NCBI GenBank assembly: GCA_029204225.1
Contig: CM055095.1
Location: 11,873,506-11,937,505, forward strand
Length of the DNA stretch: 64,000 nucleotides
Origin: Diphasiastrum complanatum
Taxonomy: Eukaryota > Streptophyta > Lycopodiopsida > Lycopodiales > Lycopodiaceae
Direction of reading: 5' to 3'
Shown here: piece by piece, positions 35,494-45,299 of the stretch
Layout: every line of letters starts with the position of its first letter
How positions within the stretch are numbered: position 1 is the first letter of the stretch
Translations under genes and position numbers: made by a program
The notes under the pieces: model-generated
Database searches by the model: none
Told to the model about the DNA's origin: nothing
What the model saw: the letters and a program-made list of their open reading frames with translations, nothing else

Positions 35494-36286
35494 CTTACTA
35501 GTGACTTCTACAAACAAGAAATAGATTTGATTGACTTGAAACTCACAAAGGTCTCACACTTGCAGTGTTTCACTCAAATTTGTTTTCTAATCCAACAAAT
35601 GGACTTATAATCATAGTTCTATCACTCCCTTACAAAGCTGGAATGAAAATAAGATGAAGTGAAAACTACTTTCAAACAAATCTTGCCAAGAAATGGATTT
35701 GATTGTCTCTAGAAACTCACTAAGGTCTCTCTCTTGTAGTTTTTCACTCAAATTAGATTTCTAATCCAAAAAATGGACTTATAATCTCAGTTCTAGCACT
35801 CCCTCACAAAGTTGGAATGAAGATAAGATGATGTGAAATCTACTTACAATCAAATCTTGCCAATTTTGGCTATTTTTGGATAAAAAAATGACTTAATCTC
35901 TTTCTTCCTTTTTGGTGTACTTTCAAGACCTGTTTTTAACCTTAATAGGACTTGAACTCAGCCTAGATTAATTAGATTCCATGAAACAAATTCAAATCTA
36001 ATCAATGGCAAATGATCTTGGTAGATTATCCTAGGATCTCCACCAAAAATTACACCAATAGCTCACAAATTGAATTTTTTTGGATCAAATGAATACCATG
36101 CATTAAGTGCAGGTTCGGAGGTGCCCACACATGTGGACAGTATGGATTTGGACCCCTACCAAGTTTGGGATCAAATCTCCTCACCAAAATCAAGATTCTA
36201 GCTTGCCCTCTCAATACTAGCTTTTAGCACCAAAACTTGCTAAAAATGGGTTTGCATTAGATCAATGGCTTATGCTCTTGTACTTG

Positions 36287-36298
36287 GCTCTGATACCA
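36287..36298 (-). promoter_or_regulatory. Primer-binding site of element B
   Basis: GCTCTGATACCA on the plus strand (TGGTATCAGAGC on the minus strand) directly abuts the 5' LTR at 36,299. Confidence 0.95.
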
Positions 36299-36995
36299 TG
36301 TGAAAGTACTGTACTTTAGGACCATAAATGGATCTACAAAAGATCCACAAGAGTGATTGGATGCTAACAATCTATCAAAAAACTAGACCCAAAAAAGTTG
36401 ATCTAGATTGGCAGTTTGACAAACAACAAGCATTAACAATCAAAAGCATTGATCAACATTGAAATCAGAGCCCACACGTGTGTACTACAGGCTGTAGTAC
36501 GGCCTTCAACCTGAGAAACAAGTAGAAATTGATTTGGTTTTATTTGGATCACAAAAACTCAATGTACATAGTGAACTAGCTTGAGATTGCCAATGAGCTC
36601 CAAAAATTTTCTATCTTCTCACTATGGAGAGAGGGAATACATAGCAAATTCGACTTCCTTCTTGAAGTTAGGTGGATTTCCAGCATGTAATAAGGAAGTT
36701 AACTCACTCTCCTTGACCTAAAATGAAACCCTAGTCTATTTCCTAGAGTCATGCTTGGTAGATAGCTAGTTGGTCAAATTTTCACCTTAAATCTAGGATT
36801 TAGGTCCTATAAACTAGGAATCACTACCAAAATGACATGACAAACCCTATGGACTTGACCTAGCCTACATTAGGATGGGTTTCCCACGTGGCATCATGGC
36901 TTCACATGTGTGGGACCCACTTGTGTACACAATTTACACTATTCTACATGATTTTTTATCAAGCTAGATTTGCCAATTTTTGTCAATTCTTCACA
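36299..36995 (-). repeat. 5' LTR of element B
   Basis: 697-bp partner of the left LTR, 6 bases shorter because of an indel near 36,367. Contains CACACGTGTG (36,474) and TTCCCACGTGGCATC (36,880). TSD GAAAT follows at 36,996-37,000. Confidence 0.93.
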
Positions 36996-37000
36996 GAAAT

Positions 37001-38509
37001 TATAAAAGGACAAAAATGGAAAGTGTCAGTCTCATAATCATGAATGGAGCACTTTCAATTTCAGAAGACTCAGAAGGCCTCAATTTCAATGTTCAATCAT
37101 AAAATGATATCTGGTGGTTGGCAGCATTTCAGGTAAAGCAGTTCCTTCGCATAATAAATAGGGATAACCATTTGAATATGGATTTCATATCTAAAATCTT
37201 CTCTGTGTTAATATTATAAGGCTAATCACGTTTTTGTATTCTCTTATAGGTTTTGAAAGAAAGCCATAACATTCTCTCATGGATATTTAATAGAACATCA
37301 TATCCTACCACCATAAAAAATCACATGGAGGGAGTTCCACTCAATATTCCTGGAATTGGCACTTTCAATATTGAATGGCATTTAGGAGGAGATCTGAAGA
37401 CATTAAAATGTATGTTCAATGTGTCTCATGGTGCTAACTCTAAACACCCTTGTTTGAATTTGATAAATATATGATTTAAAACATCTTTGGGTACTTGTAT
37501 TTATGAAATTGATGGACCTAGTGATCAAAAGACATGACAAGGAGTACATGAATATCAAGAGATCGAGAAGATCCTAATTGGAAACCTGTACTACCGATTC
37601 CTCTACGAAATGTTAATATATGTACATTGCACGCGGAGGTGCGTATTATAGAAAAAATAATATATCTTCACATCTTGTTTGCATGGAATTCCGAGCCAGA
37701 GGCCTCTACAAAGGAAGCTATTTCTAGATTAGAGGATGTGTTGTCCAAAGCAGGCTTACATAAAGGCCACGTAAAAATAAAAAAAGATGACAAACTATCA
37801 GGTAAAACAGGAAATATTCCATGCAAGCCGAGCATTGGAGGATCTAAAGCTCGAAGATTTTTATCAAATTATTCTGGCAAACAATCTAAGGTTCAATACA
37901 TGGTTTGAAAAGAAATTATTGCAGCAACTCAAGATTTCGAAGAAGAAGGTTCTACTCGTATACACAAAGTAGAAGTTTGGAAATAGTTAGACAACATGGT
38001 GAAATACTTGAAAAAAGATAAATTTTCAAATACTGATGTTCAAATGATATAGAAAACAACCAATGAATATGTGGATGCAATTCAAAGTGCATGGGGTGTT
38101 GATCATATAACACATTATATGGTAAGATTTTGATTTTACATTATGATAGACAAATATGTGCAATTAAATTAGATACTTTTGGTATTGATTTAGATTATAT
38201 TTTTATGACATGCAGCACATATTACGACATCATTTGACATTCTTTGCAAGAAATAGTGGAAGTCTTAGCATATGGTCATCACAAGGAATGGAAAAATCTC
38301 ATTGGCAAGCAAGAGCGGTATTTCATAAAAGTACACAACATGGCGGGACTAGCACAAAAAACAGCCATATACTATAACTTTTCCAATGGTTTTACAGAAG
38401 AATCCAAATTTCTCATAATACAAAATCGACGGATTATAAAAATTTGAAAAAGCATGCAAATTTATACAAGCCAGTAGGCTATAGACACACAATAAAATTT
38501 TGTATATAA
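37001..38509 (+). pseudogene. E2 transposase, 3' exons
   Basis: After element B the gene resumes: IMNGALSISEDSEGLNFNVQ, intron 37,133-37,249 (GTAAAG...CTTATAG), then KESHNILSWIFNRTSYPTTI and FNIEWHLGGDLKTLKCMFNV, SHGANSKHPC. The E1 copy continues PCLYCMKTAKEM, a CxxC zinc ligand pair lost in E2 through a filler of about 100 bases (37,454-37,553). Then CTLHAEVRIIEKIIYLHILF, GNIPCKPSIGGSKARRFLSN, stops TGA 37,906, TAG 37,984 and TAG 38,050 (each where Trp fits), intron 38,122-38,215, and the last exon with GMEKSHWQARAVFHKSTQHG, ending TAA 38,507-38,509. GDLK...G...PCxxC is typical of a DDE transposase with an inserted zinc-binding segment. The superfamily is not certain. Confidence 0.65.
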
Positions 38510-38568
38510 TTTTATATGATCAAAAAGGAATAAAAGTCCTTCCTAATACAAAGGAAGGCAATTTTTGT

Positions 38569-38698
38569 AACAGATATTCCTCTTGTCTTAAAAGACATTG
38601 AGGCCCTTCCCGAAACAGAGGAGGGCGAGATTATAGGAGTTGTTGTCTTATCAGTTCCTAATACTGATATAGAAAATATAGAAAAATTGATTGAATAG
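38569..38698 (+). pseudogene. Tail of Ulp1-like gene in E2
   Basis: FVTDIPLVLKDIEALPETEE and LSVPNTDIENIEKLIE with TAG at 38,696-38,698. This equals the last about 45 codons of the E1 gene at 27,874-28,932. A deletion has joined the transposase 3' region straight to this tail. Confidence 0.6.
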
Positions 38699-38896
38699 AG
38701 ACCTATTTGTAAATAGAGAGACATCAAAAAAAAAAAGATACAATCATTTTGTAAACAACACGTTTATGGGTTTTTTTTATTGATATCACAATAGATTTTT
38801 ACAATCAGCTTGTGTCCATAGTCTAATACTGGAATGCAATTTTTCTATAATGATATAAAGACGTGATGATTGGCATGTATTTGCTGATAGTGAATC

Positions 38897-40259
38897 TCAA
38901 TGTTCTTCCATAAGTTGGATTATTTTTCCAATATCTCTACATTTAAACTCGAGCTCATGTCTTTTACGTACCTGCATAAAACTAATACAAAGTTAGTTAG
39001 AATTAGTACAGAGTTTGTATTAGAAAGTTTTGATTGAAACTATTCATAAAAGATCGAGTGTTTACAGTTACTTACGAGTTTACTATTGAAAATGAATCTG
39101 AAGTCTGAAAGTACATCATCTTGTAGGAGCAATAGTTCCCGCCGGATGTAGTTTAGACTCAATCTTCTTCCACCTCAACACATGTCAAAACAGCATCATT
39201 GTATATAATCAATATTTTTTCATTTTGAATGTCCATTGGCTTCCAAGTCTTGATCGAGTGACACCCATTCACCTTTATTTTTTTTCCATCTTTGATAATG
39301 GAAGCATAAGCTCAACATTTGTTTTTCAATTTGATAACGGAAGCACATGGAAGACATTTTAATTTTGCATTCTATTTCTCCATTTGATCTTTTGTCCCAG
39401 CCTTCATCCATAAGTCCAGATAATAAACTATCTGATAAATTTTTGCATAGAAACATCGTTGAGGTTTTGTGTATATTGAAACTTGAAAATAAATCCACAA
39501 ATATATTCAAGGAAATAAACCAACTCAATCTAACTGTTTTTGATCTCGTGCTCATTTTTAATGAATTTTTTACATCATTATATATCTTGCAACGAAATAA
39601 TTCTGAAACTGTAGCATCTGGTGCAATCCATTCATCACTTTCAAAACTAGGTAATGGAATTGGTACTATTTGTCCAAAATTTTCTTTTGTATCAGAAATG
39701 TACATTAATTCATAAAAAAAAATCCCACTATCAGCTAGATCTTTTGCAGTTCTACTTCGATATTGCAGTTGTCCAATATCCGTGTGAATAACATCTAACA
39801 CATCTGCTAAAGATCCACTCGGCTCTCATTCATTTATGTTGGATGGATATGATTCTGCAAGAGAAAAGTGATCAGATTGGCAAGTTTACTATTAGATATT
39901 TATGAATGACAAAAATCAAAGTATCAAAAATATCAATACTCACAGTTGCTTTTTTTGTGATCTTGACGATTGAATCTTTGCACATTTATCTCTGAATGCA
40001 TATATACATGTTGGACTAGAATTTCAGAAATAGATTTTTCTCTTGATGATGTTCTGAAATCCAAATTTGTGGCCTTCCAATAAGATCAAAATGATAGTTT
40101 TGACCTTTTCCTTTTTCGAAATGCTCCTCTTGATGATGGATGTATTAAAACCCAAGAGTTTTTTGAATTTTTTCTTGGCACCCATAATCCATTATCATCA
40201 GTCTCGTTGAATAGAAGCATAGAGTCGATTGAGGAGCACGGCTTCTTTGATGGCGCCAT
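38897..40259 (-). pseudogene. Accessory gene A of transposon E2, function unknown
   Basis: Minus-strand gene, convergent with the transposase. Start ATG at 40,259: MAPSKKPCSSIDSMLLFNET, NSWVLIHPSSRGAFRKRKRS, a TGA, then NLDFRTSSREKSISEILVQH. After an intron comes the main exon (about 39,850-39,090) with LADVLDVIHTDIGQLQYRSR, WFISLNIFVDLFSSFNIHKT and a small internal duplication of a CFRYQ/CFHYQ segment, then a 1-nt shift. The final exon VRKRHELEFKCRDIGKIIQL ends at 38,897-38,899. Basic N-terminus and no recognised domain. Conservation of reading frame and splice sites between E1 and E2 argues for a real transposon protein, perhaps DNA-binding; that is inference. Confidence 0.6.
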
Positions 40260-40703
40260 TTGTAATTTGCATGCAAAAATCTAAGACAATGAACTATGAA
40301 TTTGAAAATTTGCGTGGACAAAAAGCCATAAATCTGAGAAAAAGTGTTGGCAAAAATTTGAAACACTAATCTATTTGGCGCCACAAATTAACTCTGGTTA
40401 ACCCTGTTAACCATGGTTTGACAATGCATATACATTAATGGTACATCGACTTTCTCATCTCAACCATCTGTCATATTCATTTTTAATATTTTTGGGTTTC
40501 TTCAGGAAATGATGTGCTGGAAGGGCAGGCCTCATCAACCAATAACATTTCCACATGCTGCCCGACAAAACAACAATATATATATAAAGTTTTTATTTTA
40601 TTTATATTTGGAAAATTCTATGTTGCGTAGAACCCCGAAGCTAAGATTTCAATTGGTCCACATGGCAACGAAAATAAGAAAAAAAATAAAAAAGTATTTT
40701 TTT

Positions 40704-40740
40704 TGCAAAGGCCCTCGTAGGGCTCTAAGTTTCTCTAATG
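40704..40740 (-). repeat. E2 right terminal inverted repeat
   Basis: Read inward on the minus strand: CATTAGAGAAACTTAGAGCC then CTACGAGGGCCTTTGCAA. It matches the left repeat in the first 11 bases and in the spacing of the two G/C blocks. The flank after 40,740 is E1 transposase sequence. Confidence 0.75.
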
Positions 40741-42474
40741 TGATATTCATGTTGTCATTTCTTTTGCTGTTTTCATGCAGTACAGACAAGGGTGTTTAGA
40801 GTTAGCGCCATGAGATACATTGAACATACATTTCAATGTTTTCAGATCTCCTACTAAATGCCATTCAATGTTGAAAGTGCCAATTACAGGAATATTGAGT
40901 GGAACTCCCTCCATGTGATTTTTTATGGTGGCAGGATATGATGTTCTATTAAATATCCATGAGAGAATGTTATGGTCTTCTTTCAGCACCTATAAGAGAA
41001 TACAAAAACATGATTAGCCTCATAATATTAACACAGAGAAGATTTTAAATATGAAATCCATATTCAAATGATTATCTCTATTTATTATGCAAAGGAACTG
41101 CTATACTGAAATGCTGCCAACCATCAGATATCATTTTCTGATTGAACACTGAAATTGAGGCCTTCTGAGTCTTCTGAATTTGAAAGTGCTCCATTCATGA
41201 TTGTGAGACTGACTCTTTCCATTTTTTGTCCTTTTATAATTTCAGACTCATCTAACTTGAGAACAACTATCAACTTGTTATTGACATTCTCATTTGTAAT
41301 ACCAAATAAATTGTTGGACTTGTTATATGCCAGACTTTCTCCTTTTGAGCAATACACCTATTGTCTGCATACCATGGTTTAACATGTCTCTTTTTTTTTA
41401 AAGATGAAATGGTCGTGGGATTGGAAACTTTTTAATCTTTACCTGTGCAAATGCCTCCTTTATCATCTTAAACATTGTTGCATATGCTTCCCTACTGATA
41501 CTAGAAAAGTCACATGCCCCCTGAAGCAATGTAGTGTCTAATATTTCTCCAACTTCATCCATAATGCTATCAGTAACTGAAGCCTTAATCTTTTTCATTT
41601 TGTTATTATTTAACATTGATTTCATAGATTTAGAAGTCAAGATAGAGCCTAGTGAGTTTCCAATTGAAATCTCATCAGCCAAATGGTCTTCAACAACCAA
41701 TGCTAATCTGCATTGCAAATATAATGTTTATGAAAATGTCAGTAGGAATTAGGACACTCATAGTATTCACAACAGTATATAATAAGCAAATCAACAGAAA
41801 GTTGAAATGAATAAATAACAAAATTAGTGATTATGAATGAATCAAAAAGTTCAAACAATATTCAATACCAAATAAGCTGTAACTTATTTGAATGCACGGA
41901 TTCGTCTTTTTCTATGATCTCCACTGGATGATAGATCACATATATCCTTGTTTACCAGTCTTTTTCTCTTGTTGCTTCGGACCTTTCTGTTGAGCACATT
42001 CATATCTTTAACAAGAGACAAATATATCTCATCACTACTAGTTGTATAATGTTGCAAAGAAGATTTCAACCTTTGTGATCTCCTCCTTGAGCATCTCATT
42101 TTCATCCAAACAAGTTTTCATCTTTGTAGATTTTTCTTCGCACTCCTTTGATATTTTCCTTGATTTCTCTTCCAAATAATGTATTCTTTGCATTGAATGT
42201 GCATTCCCATAGAGCATCAAATTCCCAAAAGGCCATTTTTACCATGACACATATACATTATGAACTGACTCACCGAATGAAAATCTAGATGTTGCAATGA
42301 ACATGGATCAATAGGATACAATGTTCCTGATGACCATAAATCTACATGTTATAGCTTTTTCTCCCTGTATAGGACCATATCAGAAGTTGACAATTTGGGT
42401 TGCTTTGAATTTCTCGTCCTGAGCGGAGCATATTCTGTTGACAGATCGACATGAAGATGATAAAGCTTTGTCAT
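40741..42474 (-). pseudogene. E1 transposase, 5' exons
   Basis: Start ATG at 42,474 (MTKLYHLHVDLS), coiled coil (MQRIHYLEEKSRKISKECEE), the same 1-nt shift as E2 after EEITK, then VRSNKRKRLVNKDICDLSSS, an intron, DEISIGNSLGSILTSKSMKS, YCSKGESLAYNKSNNLFGIT, NKLIVVLKLDESEIIKGQKM (the uninterrupted version of the site where B sits in E2), an intron, and SWIFNRTSYPATIKNHMEGV, GDLKTLKCMFNVSHGANSKH, PCLYCMKTAKEMTT. TGA at 40,747-40,749, then ATA TCA to the E2 junction. It keeps the CxxC lost in E2. Confidence 0.65.
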
Positions 42475-42842
42475 CAATACAGTAGTATAGTAACAAACAA
42501 CACAATGACAATAACAAAGTTGGAGATGGTGCTAACGACTCTGTTGGAGATAGAGATGGCGTAGGCTTTTTTCAGAAATGTCACTCCTAATTCAAATTTT
42601 TGAGTGTTCCCAACTATTGGGAGGGAATATTTCAGCATTTTGAAAAATTATATTGTAACTGTAGTTAAACACCAGTGAATTTTGATGTGATTAAACTAAG
42701 ATGCATTCATTTACATAGAAAGTAGTTCGGGAAGATGCGTAAAGAAGTTAGAAAATGATATTATAATTACTTTATAGTTATTTTTCTCTTTCTTACATGG
42801 CATTTTTTATAGGGCCCTCTTTGGGCCCATATTTTCTCTAAT
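40741..42842 (-). mobile_element. Transposon E1, 5' portion (right segment)
   Basis: The 5' part of E1 with its outer terminal repeat at 42,842-42,806 (CATTAGAGAAAATATGGGCC read on the minus strand). It runs to 40,741, where E2 is inserted. Together with 26,515-30,720 it makes the minus-strand partner of E2. Confidence 0.8.
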
Positions 42843-44935
42843 GTCTGCATGCATGAGTGCTTCCTCATGTCTTTTTTACCACTTGTATTTGCCATTGACG
42901 GTTTCATCTCTGGTTTCTTGGCAGATACTAACTTCTGGGAGGTTGTATCCTCCATATTGTTTCTGGGCATTTCCGCAATTCTTTTCTCAATTGAAGTTCT
43001 AGTCTTGTCGATGCTCTTTTCTGATGGGTAGCACAAATCTTGGTTATCAGTCTCAAGGGGATGGACTCATCATCAAAAATTTGGTGGTAGAAACAGTTTT
43101 GGATGGGTGGTTTGGTAACGATAAGAAAATATGATGAAGGCTTGGTGGAAGGGTGAAGGAATTGATAGTTCTACAGTTGCAGACTTGGACTCTTGCAATG
43201 TCGAGCTTTAACCACCACCTACTGGGTGAGGAGCTCACTTTATTTGCAGGTTCACAGTTGTCTTCATTTTTTTTTTTCTACAGTTCTTTCTTTCAATCCG
43301 TTACTTTTGGATCTCTTGGGCTTCTAGGAGGGGATTCAACTATCATTGCTCCAGAGAGTTTCTTTTGATCAAGGTTGATCTGACTCATTTGTTGCTTAAG
43401 TTTTGTCCTTTCCTCCTCAGCTTCTTTGCTTAATTTCTTATGTCTTCTAGCTGCTTCGCCTGCTTCTTAGATCTTCATTTGGCTGATCATCCATTGTAGG
43501 TGGCAATTGGTCTCCTCAAGACACTTGCAATGATCTTTCAACTGCTTCGGTAAGACTATAAAAAATTGGGAATTTCTCAGAAGAACATTGAACTGACAAC
43601 AAACAGATGGAAGGTAGGGTGGAGGTGGTGACATTGGTAGAGGGTGTGGACGATAGCCATGAGGATAGGCTCAGAAGTATGGCAAGAGGCTGGTTGAAAG
43701 AGACTAATTTTTCAATGCTTGTGTTTTTCTTTTCTGAAGGATCTTCGTCATGACTGGAATACTTCTTCTGATTGAGTCGCTTTGGATTACCCATCTATCT
43801 TCTTAGCCTTGTCATTTTCATATTTGACTTGTGACCTTGGTTGTTGATCTTGTTGATGTTGTTGTTGGCAGTGTAACTGCTCCAATGGATCCAAGCAGAT
43901 CCACTCTCTCCCCCCCCCCCAAAAGAAAAAATCTGTTGGTGGAGATGTTGTTGCTGGTAACTGTTCATGCTCAAGATTGGATCGGCATGTGGAACACATA
44001 GTTGAAACACAGTAAACATGCGACTGGACTAAAGATTGAACAAATTTTAACTAAATTTGTTTCAATCTTGTTGTAGTTGACTCAAAAATGAATATGACGA
44101 TGAGATTTAGGGATCAACTCTAGCGTGACAAAGATTTCTCAAAGTTTCAAAACTCTGTGCAAGGGGATTTGAAGGTGGATAGATGAATGGAAATGTGTTC
44201 TTGAGATGCTCTACGGAATACTCTCGTGCAGTAGCTATTCCTCATGCAAAAATCAATCACACAAAATAGGTGAAGAGAAACAAGAAAGTAAACAACGTTA
44301 CAGAGAGTGAGAACTGTATGGCACGTGTCGAACAAAACTTGCATTCATCAACATTGATAATTTACCTTGACAATTGCAATATTCCATTGTTTGTAGAGTA
44401 AGGAGATTACTCTCACATGCGCTTGTCAAAACAAGGCAGGGTTGGTGATACTAAAGTCGACCATCATTGATAGCAGATGTCGTAAGATATAGCTGGAGAT
44501 GCATGTATGGTTGAGGTACTATGTCCTTAGGACCTCTTTGAACAAGAGATTCAGAACCGAATCTTTATCTGGATTTCTGAATTCTAGATTTGTTGTGTAT
44601 TGGCACATTGGAAATATTTATCAGCATGTAGAAAGACAAATAGATTTGAGGTTGTAGAAGGGGAGGGAAATTGTCAATTCCCTGTGGAGGTTGCTCTTGG
44701 TTGGACATTTTAGCAGATGACGGAATATCGATTTCAATTCGACAAGGACTCATTTCATATTAGTGTCTTTTTGCATTATGGAGTTGGTGTAGTGTGCGGT
44801 AATGTAGAAGTTTGCAAGAAACCTCTCGATTGAGCAGCAGGTTTAACTGTTGGTTGCTATGGTGCTCGTGTGGTTGTCGTGAGGGTCCTATTGTGATTCA
44901 TAACTGACGTGACGGATAGATAGGATCTTAGTTTA
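42843..44935 (-). pseudogene. Decayed coding remnants, minus strand, unidentified
   Basis: Several minus-strand open stretches: EEERTKLKQQMSQINLDQKK within a short coiled-coil piece near 43,380-43,490, a Pro/Ser-rich run to 43,053 (SLPNHPSKTVSTTKFLMM) with two stops, SEKSIDKTRTSIEKRIAEMP near 43,000, a glutamine-rich run near 43,840-44,000, and MSNQEQPPQGIDNFPPL near 44,700. They suggest a retroelement Gag region or a decayed gene, but no domain is diagnostic. This DNA directly flanks the E1 terminus. Confidence 0.35.
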
Positions 44936-45201
44936 TTGTTTCGGACAGTCTTTGAAACTGTGTTTTCTGATACAGTTGGGACACTCAGCATGGTACTTGT
45001 TCTTGATTAGACAAACAACCATGAAGTGGCTAGTTTCATCACAGATGAAACATCTGGTGTGCAATGGCCCTTGTATAACGGCATAGCTTGGAGTTGGGAC
45101 TGCATTCGAGAGAATCTATGATGTCAGATTTGTTCAGCTGTGGGGGACCTTACCTCATATGGATAATCTTCTGGGATTTCAGGTTCTGTATGTTGGTCCA
45201 T
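44936..45201 (-). pseudogene. Small frame with two tandem zinc knuckles
   Basis: Minus strand. ATG at 45,201 opens MDQHTEPEIPEDYPYEVRSP; after a shift near 45,120, the frame reads CFICDETSHFMVVC (a regular CX2CX4HX4C) and then CPNCIRKHSFKDC (CX2CX3HX4C), ending CPKQ with TAA at 44,936-44,938. Two adjacent knuckles are typical of nucleocapsid domains or RNA-binding CCHC proteins. Together with the remnants at lower coordinates it may be a Gag. Confidence 0.5.
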
Positions 45202-45299
45202 TGAGTACTGGGGTATGAGATTTTTTGGATTTTTTTTTTTCTATGGTTTTTGATGTTTTTTTATTTTTGAGAGTTTTTTGTGTTTTTGATTGGGGTGTG

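Larger units (their letters stand above)
32436..36995 (-). mobile_element. Copia element B, complete insertion, non-autonomous
   Basis: A 4,560-bp minus-strand LTR retrotransposon with a perfect 5-bp GAAAT duplication. LTRs 32,436-33,138 (703 bp) and 36,299-36,995 (697 bp) start TGTGAAAGTACTG and end TTCTTCACA. They differ by about 15 substitutions and a 6-base indel by eye, so B looks older than the 5.7-kb element. PBS at 36,287-36,298, PPT at 33,139-33,153. It codes for Gag, protease and an integrase-tail-like region, with no integrase core, RT or RNase H. It disrupts the E2 transposase gene between LDESEI and KGQKM. Confidence 0.93.
30721..40740 (+). mobile_element. Transposon E2 (complete, with nested copia B)
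   Basis: A class II transposon of about 5.46 kb once element B is removed. The left end CATTAGAGAAAATATGGGCC and the reversed right end CATTAGAGAAACTTAGAGCC are imperfect terminal inverted repeats of about 35 bp, with a further GGGCCC...GGGCCC palindrome. Contents: multi-exon transposase (plus), the truncated tail of a Ulp1-like gene (plus), and accessory gene A (minus, convergent). It lies inside the transposase gene of E1. Comparison with E2's own copy of that site (37,545-37,580) shows the host sequence is unbroken across the insertion, with no target duplication. Confidence 0.82.

Noticed and set aside
26515..43000. A single giant inverted duplication (palindrome) from assembly error
   Set aside because: The order of segments (X, f, X', f') and a precise in-frame junction are explained by nesting of E2 in E1, and the copies differ in substitutions, a 1.8-kb indel and element B.
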